Shown piece by piece: positions 32,393-44,363 of a DNA stretch of 64,000 bases. The translations under genes were made by a program, and so were the position numbers. The stretch lies in the NCBI GenBank assembly GCA_021399435.1, contig JAJTUP010000012.1:124001-188000 (forward strand). The letters are read 5' to 3'. The stretch comes from Diaporthe sp. PMI_573 (Eukaryota; Ascomycota; Sordariomycetes; Diaporthales; Diaporthaceae). Numbering within the stretch: the first letter of the stretch is position 1; each line of letters begins with the position of its first letter. The notes beneath the pieces are model-generated. The model had not been told where the DNA came from. It saw only the letters and a program-made list of their open reading frames with translations, and made no database searches.

Positions 32393-35300
32393 GATGGATG
32401 GTGGTGTCGGAGGCGGTGGTGACGGTTGCACCAAAGTCTTGTAAGGCGTGTCGACGGTCGGATTGACGGTCGGTCGGATCGGTCGGTCGCACGCGGGCGG
32501 GTGTGGAGCGTTGGTGGGTTGGGCTCAAGGCCTATATAATGTTGCCCTTGTCGGGTCTTGTTTTCTCGTGGTGATCTGTGTCGATGTTCCAGTCAGGTCC
32601 TCGATGGGGATGACCGAGCGAGCGGATGCCAAAGGCCAGGCAGAGAGGGTCGGCGCATGTGAGGCGAGACCAAAGCCAAATCCGAATCCTGAAGCCGAGC
32701 CAGAGCCCGAGTTAGATGATCGGACGGAATGTGAGAAGCGAGTGACGAGCGAGCCGTGCTCCCAGCTGCGTTGTGTGCCCGAATCCCTTTTGTCTGCCAC
32801 GTTTTATCCCGTCCTGGACACGCGAGGCGGGATTGTATGAGGAGGGTGGTGGTGGTGGGATTATTTAGAGGTTGGAAGGCGGGAGTTCGGGAAGCAGGAG
32901 CAGAAGCAGGTGGAACGACGTCAAGGACTGGACAGGGCAAGGTCGAGTGGGTGTTTGTTGGGGTGTGCCCAGGAACTGCCAGGTGCCCAGACGGTCACTA
33001 GAGCCTCGAGCCAACCAGACACAGCCTTACTGGGCGCTAAGGAAACGCTAAAAATCGTTCAGAGGCTCACCACCACTGGACCAGACCTGCCGTGCTGCCG
33101 TGTCTGCCCGTCAGCGTAGGTACGTTCCAAGAAATGCAGGACCCAGAACCCAGCCCCCCTCGAGCTGTTTTGTTCCCAGAGCCCTGGCACCGTGGGTCAG
33201 ACCGCTAGAAGCGCCAGGGAACAACAGGCAGTCCCCCACCACTCCCCCTCCCCCTCGATCCTGCCCCCCAGAAACAGAAGTCCGAGGACCCGCCTAGGAC
33301 GGAAACAGACAGCACGGGCGGGTTCCTGCTCCCAAGGCCTTCCCAGCTGGGAAGGGAAGCTGTTGTGATCGTCGGCTTCGATCATCAACGGGCCGTCGCT
33401 GGGGACCCACCGCCCAGGCAATCCTTGCCCTGCAGTCCTTCTACCTCCTGCTGTGTAACGCGTGACAACACTGTGGATACTGTGTGTGTACGCAAACAGT
33501 AGTCTGCCATGTCATTTTTGCCCCTCCAGCAACCCAAGGCTCGGTCCGCCGACCGCCAAGCCCATTCCAGTGGTTCGTAATAGCTCGTGTGTTTGTCTTC
33601 GTCTCTCTGGGCAGCTGGGCAACTGGGCAGTAACTGTCAGTCAGGCACCTTGCCGTATAATCCGCAGTTCTGTAAGACGGAATCTGACCACGGCGACGCG
33701 CCGTGGCCAATAAGGTCTCGGGGGTACGATGCGTGGCAGTGCAGACCTCGTATCGCCCACAGGAACGACGGCAGGCCAACTTGGCTTGCTCATTTGTCTC
33801 TCGAGGTTGCTGGGCCAAATCCTAGGCCATGCCACCAGGTTATTATTATTACTGCAGGTAGTGTCATGTCTGATTGCAATTTCTATGAGACCGTTTGTTT
33901 CTCCACCAGCAGGAATCTGCACCTTGTTGACATGACCTTTTCCATCTTCGGTGAGCTTGCGCCGCTATTGCATGGCCTTTCCAAAGTCAATTTGATCTGG
34001 CGCAACAAGCAAGGATTGTTTATTCTTGTTGCTTATTCTTAGTGCGTCATTATGTCATGGCTGTGATGCCTGTAATATTGAGTGCTACCATACAATATTG
34101 CATCAGAAAATGCCGTTTCCAAGGTGTTCCAGCCTGGAAGGTTCAATAAAATCTTGCTATGGACTTGACTAGGCTGAAAACGGGTTGCCTCACCCGCACC
34201 CTCAAGGGTCGTTCGTATTCGAGTATGAATGGCTGATGGGGGGGGGCAGCAATAGCCGCACCACCTTGGATGGCACTGACGCGGCCAGTCAGTCACCTTG
34301 CTCCCTGACGGAAGAGCTGGGCTAGCTGCTATCATCAGCTTATCGTCAGTTGATGTACCCGGGTACATCAATTTCACTGCAGTCTCACTACTGCATGCCG
34401 GTACAGGGTACATGGTCATCTCACTCCACACCATCCACCTTCACACCCACCCGCCAAAAGCACACGAACATCTCTCGTCTTCCCGGATCTGTTGTATATA
34501 CAAACAAAGTAAGCTACCGTCACAGATACCCGTCACTCACACGTGCGACACACTTGGTCCAGGCACCAAACGGCACTCGAGGTGGAGATTGCATCAAGCA
34601 CATCCTCCCACTGCCAGACTCTCCACAAAAGTCTCAGATCCCATCGCAAACAATGACAAACTCCATCCGCAGACTGTCTCATTACGATCGATCTTGTGTG
34701 TCCTGAAACACAAGACACAGCCACGCGCAATCTTCCCTGTGCAGTCCAAACCATGGGTTCCCCATACGCCGTGCTTCCTTCGGTGATGCGGGCGGCGGTC
34801 ACTATCATGCTGTCTGGGCGGTCCAGTCGAGTCGAGCACGAATCTTGAGATATCGATCAGCATGCACAGCCTGCCCCATCTCCGCGCCCGCCTACGAGGA
34901 GACACCTTGGAGGATTGACTGTCCCGCCGGATCGAGCGCAACGACTGTTCCAGAACGATTCTACACAGGGCGTGGCTCGCCGTTGCCTACGCGTTTATGG
35001 AATCAGGACCCAGTTTTCTTCGCGCCGTGGGCCTGAAGTCGCGCAAGCATTGTATGATGTTCAGCGGAGGGGTGGCTCCGGCACCCCATATTGGAACCCG
35101 GGGTCGCTGGCGAAACCCACAGTCCGTTGGCTCCTACGTATGGGATGAGCGGGGCCGCTGTCACTTCTCATCGAAACGGGGCAGGGGAACACGGGACCGG
35201 CTTGAGATGTCGGGACCGCTTGATCCGGACGGCGGCGCACTGTCTGCATGGTTTCGGCGGTGGAGATGCGATCGGGGACGAGACTTGCGACTCCGGATGC

Positions 35301-35687
35301 CACCGGAAATCCTCTTCGCGGTCATAAGTCGTTATTGAAAAAAGAATACCTAACTAAGGGCTTCAGCTCCAAGCTGGCCTGACCTATACAAGAATGGGCA
35401 TCTAGCCTCGACAATAAGCAGATCGCAGTGCGGAAGAAAATACGAGCCCTCCAGGACAACTTCGTCAGGCCGTTCAACGGCAGATTGCCTCCTTCCTTCG
35501 AGGCAGAGCATCTTTTCGGGTGCGTGGGCAGTGCATCTTGGGTTCCGAGTCCCTTGGCATTCCTTCGACAGCCTCTCCTTCAACCTGACCAATATGCCCC
35601 AACTTTCGCGGCCATGATCTCCATGTTGACTTCGACACCCTGGAACCTTCCCTGGGCAATCCCCTTTTTGGCAGCTGCACTTCCAGC
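32393..35687. other. long gene-free interval
   Basis: About 3.3 kb upstream of the FLC-like gene contains no gene I can support. The left part (32600-33300) is GC-rich with a degenerate CCNAANCC-type repeat near 32670-32705; the right part is of mixed composition. Small frames overlap on both strands and carry no domain. A distant promoter or a short RNA gene cannot be excluded. Confidence 0.5.
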
Positions 35688-36697
35688 TTACCGTTTCGCA
35701 GCAGCCTCCTTGCCCTTCTCTGCCTCAGCCGGGGCAGTAGCCTCCTCGCCCTTCGCGGCCTCATCTGGGGCCGCAGCCGTGGCGTTGCCACCGGCTCCGG
35801 CTGCGGCACCAGCATCGGCAGTGACATTCTGGCAGTTGCTGGGCAGGGTGAAGGTCTGGCCGACCGCGAGGCTGAAGCGGTCGATGCCCGGGTTCAGGCC
35901 CAGGATCTGGCCCGTGGTCGACCCCGCCTCGGCCGCGATCTTGTCGAAGATGTCGCCCTGCTTGACCGTCCCCTGGCTGATGGTGCACTGCGAGTTGGGG
36001 CACACGGGCACCGCCATCACACTGTTGCCGGCCAGCTTCTCGCTGCTGTTGCCCGGGATCGCGGCCTGGTTCGCGGCGACGAAGGCGTCCTGTGTGATGT
36101 TGAGGAACTTGGCGGCCTGTTCGGCCGTGATGCCGTCCGCCGGGATCGTCAGGCGGTCTGGCCCGCCGAGAACGCAGCGCTCCGTCGCCGGCGGGGGCGG
36201 GGGTGGGAGGCAGGAGGTGTTGTCTGGCGTCGCAGTCGGCGGAGGGATCGTGAGGGTCTGGCCCACCTCGACGAGGTTCGGGTCGGCGAGGCCGCTGGCC
36301 TTTGCAATGTCGCAGATGCCAGTCCCGAATTGCTTTGCGATCGCGCCGAGGGTCTGGCCCTGCTGCACCACTATGGTTTGGTTGCCAGCCGCTGCTCCTC
36401 CTGCCACCGCTCCTCCTGCCGCTTCTCCTCCTCCTGCTGCTGCTCCCTCTCCCCCAGCACTGGCTTCCTGGCCTGGGGCAGCCTCAGCGGGCTTGGCGGC
36501 CGAGTCAACCGGTGTTGCTGCGTCCTCTGTGCAGTGTCAGTTGGGCTCAGTCCAGATGAAGTGTAAGTCAGCCAAGGCCGTGACGACTGACCTATTGTCC
36601 GAGGTAGAAGCCCTTTCCCCCGCCTGTCATTGACTGGAGACCCAGCTGCGATACACGCAATGGCCGTAGCCGCGGACAGAAGCTGAACAAATCGCAT
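35688..36697 (-). CDS. secreted LysM-domain protein
   Basis: Exon 1 is 36697-36592 and exon 2 is 36526-35688; the 65-nt intron (36591-36527, donor GTCAGT) joins them in phase 1. The product is 314 residues. A signal peptide (MRFVQLLSAATAIACIAAG) is followed by a Gly/Ala-rich linker and LysM modules: one at about residues 78-120 (IVVQQGQTLGAIAKQF, then NLVEVGQTLTIP), a divergent middle unit, and one near 210-255 (GTVKQGDIFDKIAAEAGST, then FSLAVGQTFTLP). LysM modules bind chitin and related glycans; secreted fungal LysM proteins often shield hyphae from plant or bacterial chitin sensing or serve in the wall. A PPPPPP stretch separates the modules, and the tail is Ala/Glu-rich. Effector function is an inference. 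Confidence 0.87.
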
Positions 36698-38599
36698 TAT
36701 GACGGAAAGGACTGGAGATTATTATTTATCACAGAAGATGAAAAGCCTCACAGAGGATATGCGGCACTGCCCTGGAAAACTACAAAGCGAGTATCAAACG
36801 AATGAATCCGTCCCGAAAGTGTGATGAGGCACCTTATTCCACGCGATGCAGACAAGGGGCAGCAGTAACCATTTATGCCTCCATACTCTTACTACTTACC
36901 TTCTGCCCGTGGCAGTGGAGGGGCGGGATGGAAAGGTCGCATGATAAATTGGCTTCACCCTTTCTCCTGTTTCCTCCATCTTGGGGTTTGAGCTTGGAAA
37001 CAAAAAGCCCCGAGTTTAGCCATGGCGAATCATGGCGGGTGCACGCACATGGGAGCTTTAAGGTTTTGGTATGGAACCCGGGGGTCTGAAAGAGGTGGGT
37101 CTCCTGCGGCCATAATGTGTGCGGAACATTCCACTTGGCAATGACTTGCTCATCAACAGGTAGACTACCCGACGACAGCATTGTAGAGTCTGTCCATCTG
37201 CCGCAACGGCCGGCGCCGTACTTGATGATGGCCGTGCAACGCTGGGTCTACACACCATCCTAACTCGCAGCATACTCCTCCACATTCGCCTGCACGCAAG
37301 ACAGCATAGACGATGGCGACATTGACGTAGGCGGCTTTTCGGAGCATTGAGACTCTGCAGATAGGAGTTTTCTCTTCCAACGGGGCGCGGGCTAGAGTGA
37401 CGGGAACTAATTCTATGGGCCTGTCCCAAACACTGGATGTCGGACAACTGACTCTCCAAGTCAGAGCACACGGCAAGCCCAGGATATTAACTTCGCTCCC
37501 GGCACACGCCAAGATCAGATCGCGTGCAACCCAGCCACGCGGGAACACATCAGACCGAGGAGATAATAGAAACAGCCCTTGCGCTTGTCCTGAAAGTGTA
37601 TATGACCGCTTGACTACCTGAATCATGATCCCTTTTTTTTGGAGTTTTTTTTTTTTTCGGAGATGTGCAGGTGATCCGCTGATCCGCCCATGATGCCTTC
37701 TTCCAAGCTGAGAGAGAACAAGCTTAAGGTCCACCGGTGCTTGTTTGACCCTCATGAACCACGAAGGATCTTTTGAGAGGGGATTGGGTGGGATTAGAGT
37801 TTACCTTTGTGGTGGTACCCGTCGGGGCTCCCGAACCATCACAGAGCTGCGACGGAGTCAGTCCACGCCCCAAGGCCTCCTACTGACAGCATCAACTGCC
37901 AATGCCGATCCACAGGCTCATACCTCAGCTTCTTCTTGGTGCTCAGGTTTGCTGGACCAAAGCATTGCAGAGAAACATCGCATACCCTGAAACATCAGGC
38001 GCCTAATTATGCGCTTGTGACAGAAAAGCCGAAACATCAGTGAGGCTCAGGCGGTTGATACTACAACACTCGAGATATCATCGGAGTCAGTGATGAGGAG
38101 GTCCATGTCTTGAATATAGTCCTAGATGTCTTGTATTCGTAAACAGGAACGAGCGACGTGTGGTGCATAAGGTAAAGACACCAGCAGGTCTTCCTATGTG
38201 GTGAACTATAGCGTGGCCTGCTAGTCCAATTAAGCATCACCTGCTCCTGGTCTGGCACATCTGCCGTAGATTCATCTCATGCTTTGAGAAGACTCTACTT
38301 GGTATGTACAACCTAACATATCTGGTTGTGAACGACATCTCATGCCATCAAAGCTAATACATCACACTATCTTTGCTAAATAATGACTCTGCTAATTAAT
38401 CTTGCAACTCACAACGACTCAACCTAAGCCCTTTCTTTAGACGTTATTTACACACCCAAGAATCTTATGAGTTCACAGCTTCAGGACACTCTAGAATCGT
38501 AGTCGTCGGGTATTGATAGATTGGGCGCTGATGCAGGATACCAGAGTGAGTGTTGTTTAACTCCAGCCACGTAGTGGCTACGAGGTTGTCGAAAGCTTT
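36698..38599. other. gene-poor interval left of the tannase pseudogene
   Basis: I see no intact gene. T runs occur at 37629-37659. The left half is GC-moderate and the right half AT-rich. Sequence at about 38470-38599 may be further decayed tannase sequence, but I could not align it convincingly. Confidence 0.45.
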
Positions 38600-39234
38600 C
38601 CCTTACTCAACCCAGTCCATCAGGGCCATCAACGCGACCACCAGTGAAACAGCCTGAGTAGTAAGAATAATCAATACTCGCAGGGAAAAAAAGATTCCAC
38701 CAGTTGCTTGGCAAGTACAGTAGTGCCGTGAGTAGCCTGGAAACCAGAATGCAGTTGTTCCCGGGGTTAACCAAGAGCCTAAGTAATAACTAACATGGGC
38801 GAGATATAACCGATGCTAGTAGATACTACTGTAAACCCATAGCGGACGCCGGTACCCATGTTAATCTAGTTGACACCACCCGAGAACCCGCCGTTACCAA
38901 CAGTCAAGTAACGCTTGTTCCAAGTGGTGGTAGAAATGCAAAGGCCTAAACGGTACGAAGAGGTCGATGAGGTCGTAACGTTGACCAAAACAGCGCAAGT
39001 CGCTAGTAGATTAGTCGGGTTGATAAGAAATACGGGATTGGCTAATGCCTTGCTGTTTAGCCCTCTAGATGGAACAAAGTCTGCAGAAAGAATGACCATA
39101 GTATCAGGAAGAGCCTGAGAGAGACTCAAGATTATGCATGATGTATTGTTTAGGGCTGAGGTGGTAAACCTGAGTGTAATGCTGATCAGCCCCCGGAGGA
39201 GGTGTCTGAGTCTGGGTGCCTTGGCTTGTTCCAA
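38600..39234 (-). pseudogene. tannase/feruloyl esterase pseudogene
   Basis: Translation of the minus strand shows a clear tannase-family N-terminal half: TWNKRYLTVGNGGFSGGVN, a stop, then NMGTGVRYGFTVVSTSIG, two more stops, then ATHGTTVLAKQLVE, a frame change and YSYYSGCFTGGR. In active enzymes the last motif is GCSTGG with the nucleophilic serine; here it is Phe. Stops lie at 38868-38866 (TAG where the family has Trp), about 38781-38779 (TAG, again a Trp position) and 38769-38767 (TAA, probably from CAA). All three fit C-to-T changes on one or other strand, as made by repeat-induced point mutation. The C-terminal half is missing or unrecognisable. Family members are secreted esterases that cut gallate or ferulate esters of plant material. 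Confidence 0.82.
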
Positions 39235-40804
39235 GTGATTCGTCAGGCTTAATGTTTATGAATCGGTGATAAAATGATCATGATGGCAACAACTAGCTGC
39301 GGACTCTGTTTCGAGGCGTGCAAGACACCCTGAATGATAAAGCTGTCGACCATGTATCCTGAACGATGAGGCCCTGCCTCCTGAAATCCACCGACGCGGT
39401 ATTGCATGGTCCCAAGTTGTGGGTAGATTCTACGGTAGTACGGGGCATCTTCAACACCTCAGCTTGGCACAAGTGGATTTGACCCGCATTGGCTCAAGAG
39501 CATGTCAGCAGACAAAACGATGAAGGGAGCTGCAAAGCATTGCTTTCACCATACTCAGAAACACCTGATGAGGGGTCACAAAATGGTACGATGCCATACT
39601 AGGTAAACGAGGTACTGCAGTGCAGATGCACGCCGAAGTGAATCACTATGGTAGGGCACATAGTTGGACCGAGACCGGTTGCCGCTCGTAATCAGGTGTT
39701 GAAGCCCGGCCTATCCTAACGCCTAAAACCGAAACTCCGGCCGATAATCCCAGATAGTACCGAAGGCTGTATAGGTAGTTAGTTAGTTATACGCGTATAG
39801 CTATCCGCATATAGTTATACGCGTATTGAATCTCGTCTACAGTAACAGTCCCATGAAGCAAGAAACCCTGCATAATTACATCACCACAAAGTCCCTAATA
39901 CTTTGAGCGCAGTTTACTTAATAGACATATTGTATGACAAACATTCTTTTACATGAATGCCGTTTGAATCGAAGGTATCACAGCTGAAATGCTTCAGTTC
40001 TTCGAGATCTTCTAAGTTCTGGCCGTTTCTTAACTCCGTCAAACTGCCAGAGCAAGATTCATTGGCCTGCATGAGTATTTCTTGGCGCAATTTCAGAAAG
40101 CTTGCTGGCCAGTATCTAATTCGGCGGTCACCGGAGTCGCATCTGGCGACTTTGACATACTGAAATATGCTCTTGCCCCTCTCTTGGTGGATGGATCGAG
40201 ACTAAGAAAGAGTCGGCCTGGGTGTGGAACATGCATTATGTTAAAGCGTGCAAAGTCCGAACCCGCTTCCAAGCATGGCGTTTAGGTTTTCCGAGGCTTA
40301 CAAATACTCGGGGCCAATAGATCTCATCACTCTTATATACTACATTCGAAAGGCGGGCAGCTTCGCGCTCGCGCATTCGGAGAGTCGGAGACGCGAAAGA
40401 AAGTGGAGAACAAGAGAGGTATACCTCCGCGGGGATGACCAACTTCATTTTTGATGTACTCTTTCTGTCACCCCTGAAACCACCAGGTCACCCTTCACCT
40501 GGTTTGCTCTCAAAAGCAACTTCGTGTCGAGAAGTAACAATTAAACATTTGTGATGTGCCGGCGAGGACGTATACAAAATGCTATGATGTTGTGACACTC
40601 TCCATTTGTGAACTATATAAGGAACATTTCCCTATGGCATTTGCAGAATATTGCGAAGTCAAGATCAAACGAGACATCACTCGATCTCCTCACTTCAGTG
40701 AAACCAAACTGTTCTATTCGACAGACCTGTCAGTGCTCACAGTTCTAGTACTACATCCCGTCTCCGCTGTTATAAGCTAATCATGATCAGGATCTCTAAT
40801 CAAA
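39235..40804. other. AT-rich accessory interval
   Basis: No gene is supported. The interval holds a palindromic direct repeat near 39786-39826 (listed separately) and a possible TATA (CTATATAAGG) near 40613 upstream of the FAD oxidase gene. Confidence 0.5.
39786..39826. repeat. two copies of GTTATACGCGTAT containing a perfect palindrome
   Basis: The 13-mer GTTATACGCGTAT occurs at 39786-39798 and again at 39814-39826, exactly 28 nt apart; each contains the perfect 10-bp palindrome ATACGCGTAT. A TAGT-type short repeat precedes them. The pair could be a protein-binding site or decayed repeat; nothing in the sequence decides. Confidence 0.5.
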
Positions 40805-42530
40805 ATGGCTCCTGAAACTGTCCAAGACACTCTAAACCTCCTAGGGCCTCTGATACAAGATCTGGGTCCGAGTTGTGTGCTGACGAGTGAAGATCCCTCC
40901 TACCGTCTTCACTCTGAGCCATACGCAATCCAGAAGCAGTCAAATCCGCATGTCGTTCTGGTTCCAAACTCAGTCGAGGTACTGGCCAAGATACTGCGCG
41001 TTCTATACGATTCAGACCTAGATTTTGTCGTCAGAGGTCACGGGTTCAAGTCGGCGTCCGCAAAACACGTCATTATCAGTATGATTAACTTCAAGGATTT
41101 CACCTATGACTCAACGGGCAAGATCGCAACTGTCGGTGCTGGTGCAACTTGGGTCGAAGTGGTTGAGAACATGGAGAGTGTTGACCCCGGATATTCTGGT
41201 AGGCTTTCAATAATCCATGATATGGCTTTGTGACACTGACAAGCTCGAGTCGTTGCCGCTCGCACTCCTGCCATTGGTGTTGTTGGCACAATTCTCAATG
41301 GTGGGCTCTCGTGGATGTCGACCGAGTATGGTTGCGTCTGTGACCCTCTCAACTTCTTGGACGCAGAGGTTGTGAAATACGATGGTACTGTCGTCATGGC
41401 ATCGCAAGAGCCCAACCTCCTATGGGCTCTCCGAGGCGGTGGTGGAGGCTTCGGCGGTAGGTCTCTTCTTTGGCCGAACCAACCCATGAAGACTGAGCTG
41501 AACTCGTATATTTATAGTCGTGACAAAAGTCCTCCTGCGCGCCCACCATTATCCGGAGAATATTTGGTCTGGCCTCGTTCTGGTTCCACGCAGGTGGCTG
41601 CCACAATTAATCCAAGAAATGGCCGAGTTCAACCGCGCTGAACAGCATCCCAAGGTGACGTATTTCATGTACCTGTGCCCAGAGAGGCTACTTCCTAGCA
41701 TTCTTGAGGAAGATGAACCTAATGCTGGTGACTCGGTTATTTTTCATCTATACGATGCGCTTGGTGAGGAACATGGCCGACGTACTTTTGCCTGGGCCCT
41801 GGACAAGCCAGATAGTATTGATCGGACCAGGGTTACAAATATGAAAGGCATCACGAAGATGCAAAGTAGGTTTATGGTCAATCGCTTCTGGAATCCTATG
41901 CTAATAAACTTTTTAAAAAGGGACCGCTGATCTTTTTCGAGGGACGACGAAAACTTTGTATGCTCCTATGGGCTTGCCAGTGGCCGGAGAAGACATCATC
42001 ACCCGAGCCGTCCAATGGTATGAGAACCTAGGGTCAATAGATGTATCGATACAAGAACATTCGACATTCGTGTTCGAGTTTCTTATAGTTGTGAGTGGTG
42101 AAAATTGTCCCACGGACCAGAAGAAGTAGGATGCTGACTTTTGTGTCGATCCAAAGAGTCCACCCAAAGGAGGTCATGCTCAATCGGCCTGGCCGAGAAC
42201 GGAAAAGTTCAAGCACCTTTTGTTACTCATTGCCGGTTGTCCTAAGGATGGACCAGAAAATCAAGAGGAACTCTTGCGTGAAATAGCGGCAAAGGCCCCT
42301 ACTGAGATCCTCCTGGACCATGTAGGCGACGCTGCAGTCAATCCTGCAGGCCTTGAACCCTATCACGACGCCACGAAGGTGAGCAAACAATTCACGCCGA
42401 CTTTTCATGGCTCTAAATGCTCTACCGTCAGACTAATATCCGCACGTAGGTCTATGGCGAGAACTATAATACTCTCAAGGAGCTTCGAAAGCGATATGAC
42501 CCACGCCGGCGCTTTCAGGCGTTTTACTGA
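40805..42530 (+). CDS. FAD-linked oxidase (berberine-bridge/6-hydroxynicotine oxidase type)
   Basis: Exons are 40805-41198, 41250-41456, 41518-41865, 41921-42090, 42157-42378 and 42450-42530; every junction keeps phase, giving 473 residues. The N-terminal half is the PCMH-type FAD-binding domain: NPHVVLVPNSVEVLAKIL, then FVVRGHGFKSASAKHVIIS, where the His of RGHG sits in the usual place for covalent FAD attachment, then ATVGAGATWVEVVE and ILNGGLSWMSTEYGCVCD, then LLWALRGGGGGFG. The C-terminus ends with the BBE signature YGENYNTLKELRKRYDP. Enzymes of this group oxidise alcohols, amines or sugars of small molecules with O2. There is no signal peptide, so it is probably cytosolic or peroxisomal. 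Unlike its neighbours on both sides it appears intact. The acceptor at 41920 is A-rich and the least certain junction. Confidence 0.85.
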
Positions 42531-42799
42531 GCAAATTCTATGACTTGCGGTCAGTTTCGGAAGTATGTCACCTCTTCGGCTTTGAAGTATCGGGCTTCAC
42601 AATCTCCTCTCATGAAATTGTATCTCTCACAACAATCCAAATCAATGAGCATCAAAGTGTGATATTTTGCAAGCCCATTTTCGTAGCGTTCCCGAGACTT
42701 CGTCGACCACGTAATCAAATTGAATATCCCTACATTTCCTATAAGTTGTGATAAACTACTCTCACCATGGCACAGTGATAAGTGGATCGCGAAACCTCT
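42531..42799. other. short interval before the OPT pseudogene
   Basis: This may contain more decayed transporter sequence or the FAD oxidase 3' UTR; I could not align it. Confidence 0.4.
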
Positions 42800-43882
42800 C
42801 ATCGAGACCAGTTGACCATCTATAAATATACTACAGTGCAATAATTTCATTGTCCTCATAAAGCCCCAGAATACATGTGAAGCTCCAGAGACGGTTGACG
42901 ATGATTGGCAGAGCACTTCAGTCGTCACCACGCCACTCATCCTTTGGACTGGTGGTTCAATTCTGGTGGCTTTTCTCGGCATACTGTTCATTTTCTTTCA
43001 GGAACATTTGTCCTCTTTGGCTACAATAGTTGCGACCCTCCTCATATCTATGGCAAGTTTCATTTCTACGCGCTCCCTTGGCATGACCGACAACGGTGCT
43101 GCTCTCGCAATTGGTGCGTATTGCAATACTTGCGCCATGGCACGGCTTGTGAAGGCAAGCGCTGATACCTACAAGAGCTGACCTTGAGGCAGGCCGGCTC
43201 GCGCTGTTCATCATCGGACTCACAACTCCGATTACCAGTTCGAACTTCATTTCCACCAATCTCCTACTTAGTGGTGTAGTCGAATCTGGGGCTTCTCGAG
43301 CTTCACAGCAAATGGGAGGCTTGAAAACAGCATAAATAACCAGAACGGCACCAAGAGCGGTATTTTACGCCCAGATGATCGGCTCTTTCGCAGGGGCTCT
43401 CATTTCCACTCTTGTATACAGGGCGTACACGTCGATCAAGAAGATTCCAAGCGACGAGTTTGGAGTCCCAGACGCTCATATTGATCTTGTCGCCGCTAGA
43501 CTCATCCAACAACAAGGAATGCCTAGTCGGGATTTCGAGTTCCCCATTGGAGCATTCTGTCTAGGAGCTGTCTTCAGTGCTCTCAAGATCGTGGGCTTCA
43601 AGAAATGGTGGGGCGATTTCGTTCCGTCGAGCGTAGCCATGGCTATAGGAACGTGGGGAATAAGACAGTAATTTATGTTCGATACATCACAAAGCCAGCT
43701 CATTGACTAAAACTCAGGCATATATATCGTTCCCGCAATAACATTGCCGCGTGCGCTCGGCAGCCTTATACTACTCCTGGGCCGGAATCGTTTTGGAGGT
43801 GTTGTGCTGCAGGACTGATTGTGGGGCAAGATTTAGCATTGTTGCCCTGGGATTTGAGGCTCTGAATGTGCCTCGTATCTAG
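42800..43882 (+). pseudogene. oligopeptide transporter (OPT family) pseudogene, C-terminal part
   Basis: Segments typical of the C-terminal half of fungal OPT proton-coupled peptide transporters occur in order: FISTRSLGMTDNGAALAIG, then (after a 43106-region intron) LALFIIGLTTPITSSNF, SGGAS-like SGVVESGASRASQQMGGLKTA, ITRTAPRAVFYAQMIGSF, VPDAHIDLVAARLIQQQGMP, FVPSSVAMAIG, VPAITLPRALGS and finally SIVALGFEALNVPRI before a TAG at 43880-43882. Lesions are an in-frame TAA at 43333-43335 (GLKTA/ITRT), a donor that reads GAACGT instead of GTACGT at about 43649, and frameshifts near 43780 and 43830. The N-terminal several hundred residues of a normal 700-800-residue OPT are absent. It cannot make a transporter. 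Confidence 0.82.
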
Positions 43883-44363
43883 TTGTAAAGGACAGTCTGG
43901 AGACCGCGGCAGAGATTCGTGAGGAATCCATGTTCCGGTCGTGTGCCAGGAAGCCGGCAGTCTATCAGCATGCTGAGAGACGGATGAATTAAACGGTCAC
44001 CTCCGTGACATTTCGATACCCTCAAAAGTATGTCACGGTATAGCTGGGCATTTCTTCTGCAGCCCCTGCCAAACAAATACAGGTGATCAGGTGAAGCGTG
44101 ACGGCCACGCCTTGGTGATACGTGTCAAGGACACGGTATCACAGCGGACCTCATACATTCCCCGCTTGCCCAACTTTTATTTGCGGTGTCTTGACTACTC
44201 AACACTCACAGGGCGGCATTCACTGCCCATGTGGTCACTGCATATCCCCCACGCTCAGCTGCATTGCTTCATCCAGCCACCCGTTCATCTGATCCGTTCG
44301 ACACAACGCTATGCGTTTTTATTTCAGTACAGCCACTACCTAGATATCTGTGAGGTGCCTACA
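43883..44363. other. presumed promoter of the isochorismatase-like gene
   Basis: This interval separates the OPT pseudogene from the hydrolase start. The hydrolase frame is open back to 44091, but those residues look non-coding. No other gene seen. Confidence 0.5.

Noticed and set aside
35428..36633. 401-residue plus-strand frame over the LysM gene
   Set aside because: It is antisense to the LysM exon, is Ala/Pro-rich and has no recognisable motif.
37165..37755. 196-residue minus-strand frame
   Set aside because: Its Lys-rich stretch comes from T runs and no domain is visible.
44091..44363. N-terminal extension of the isochorismatase-like frame
   Set aside because: The extra 91 residues have no family match and look like translated 5' UTR.
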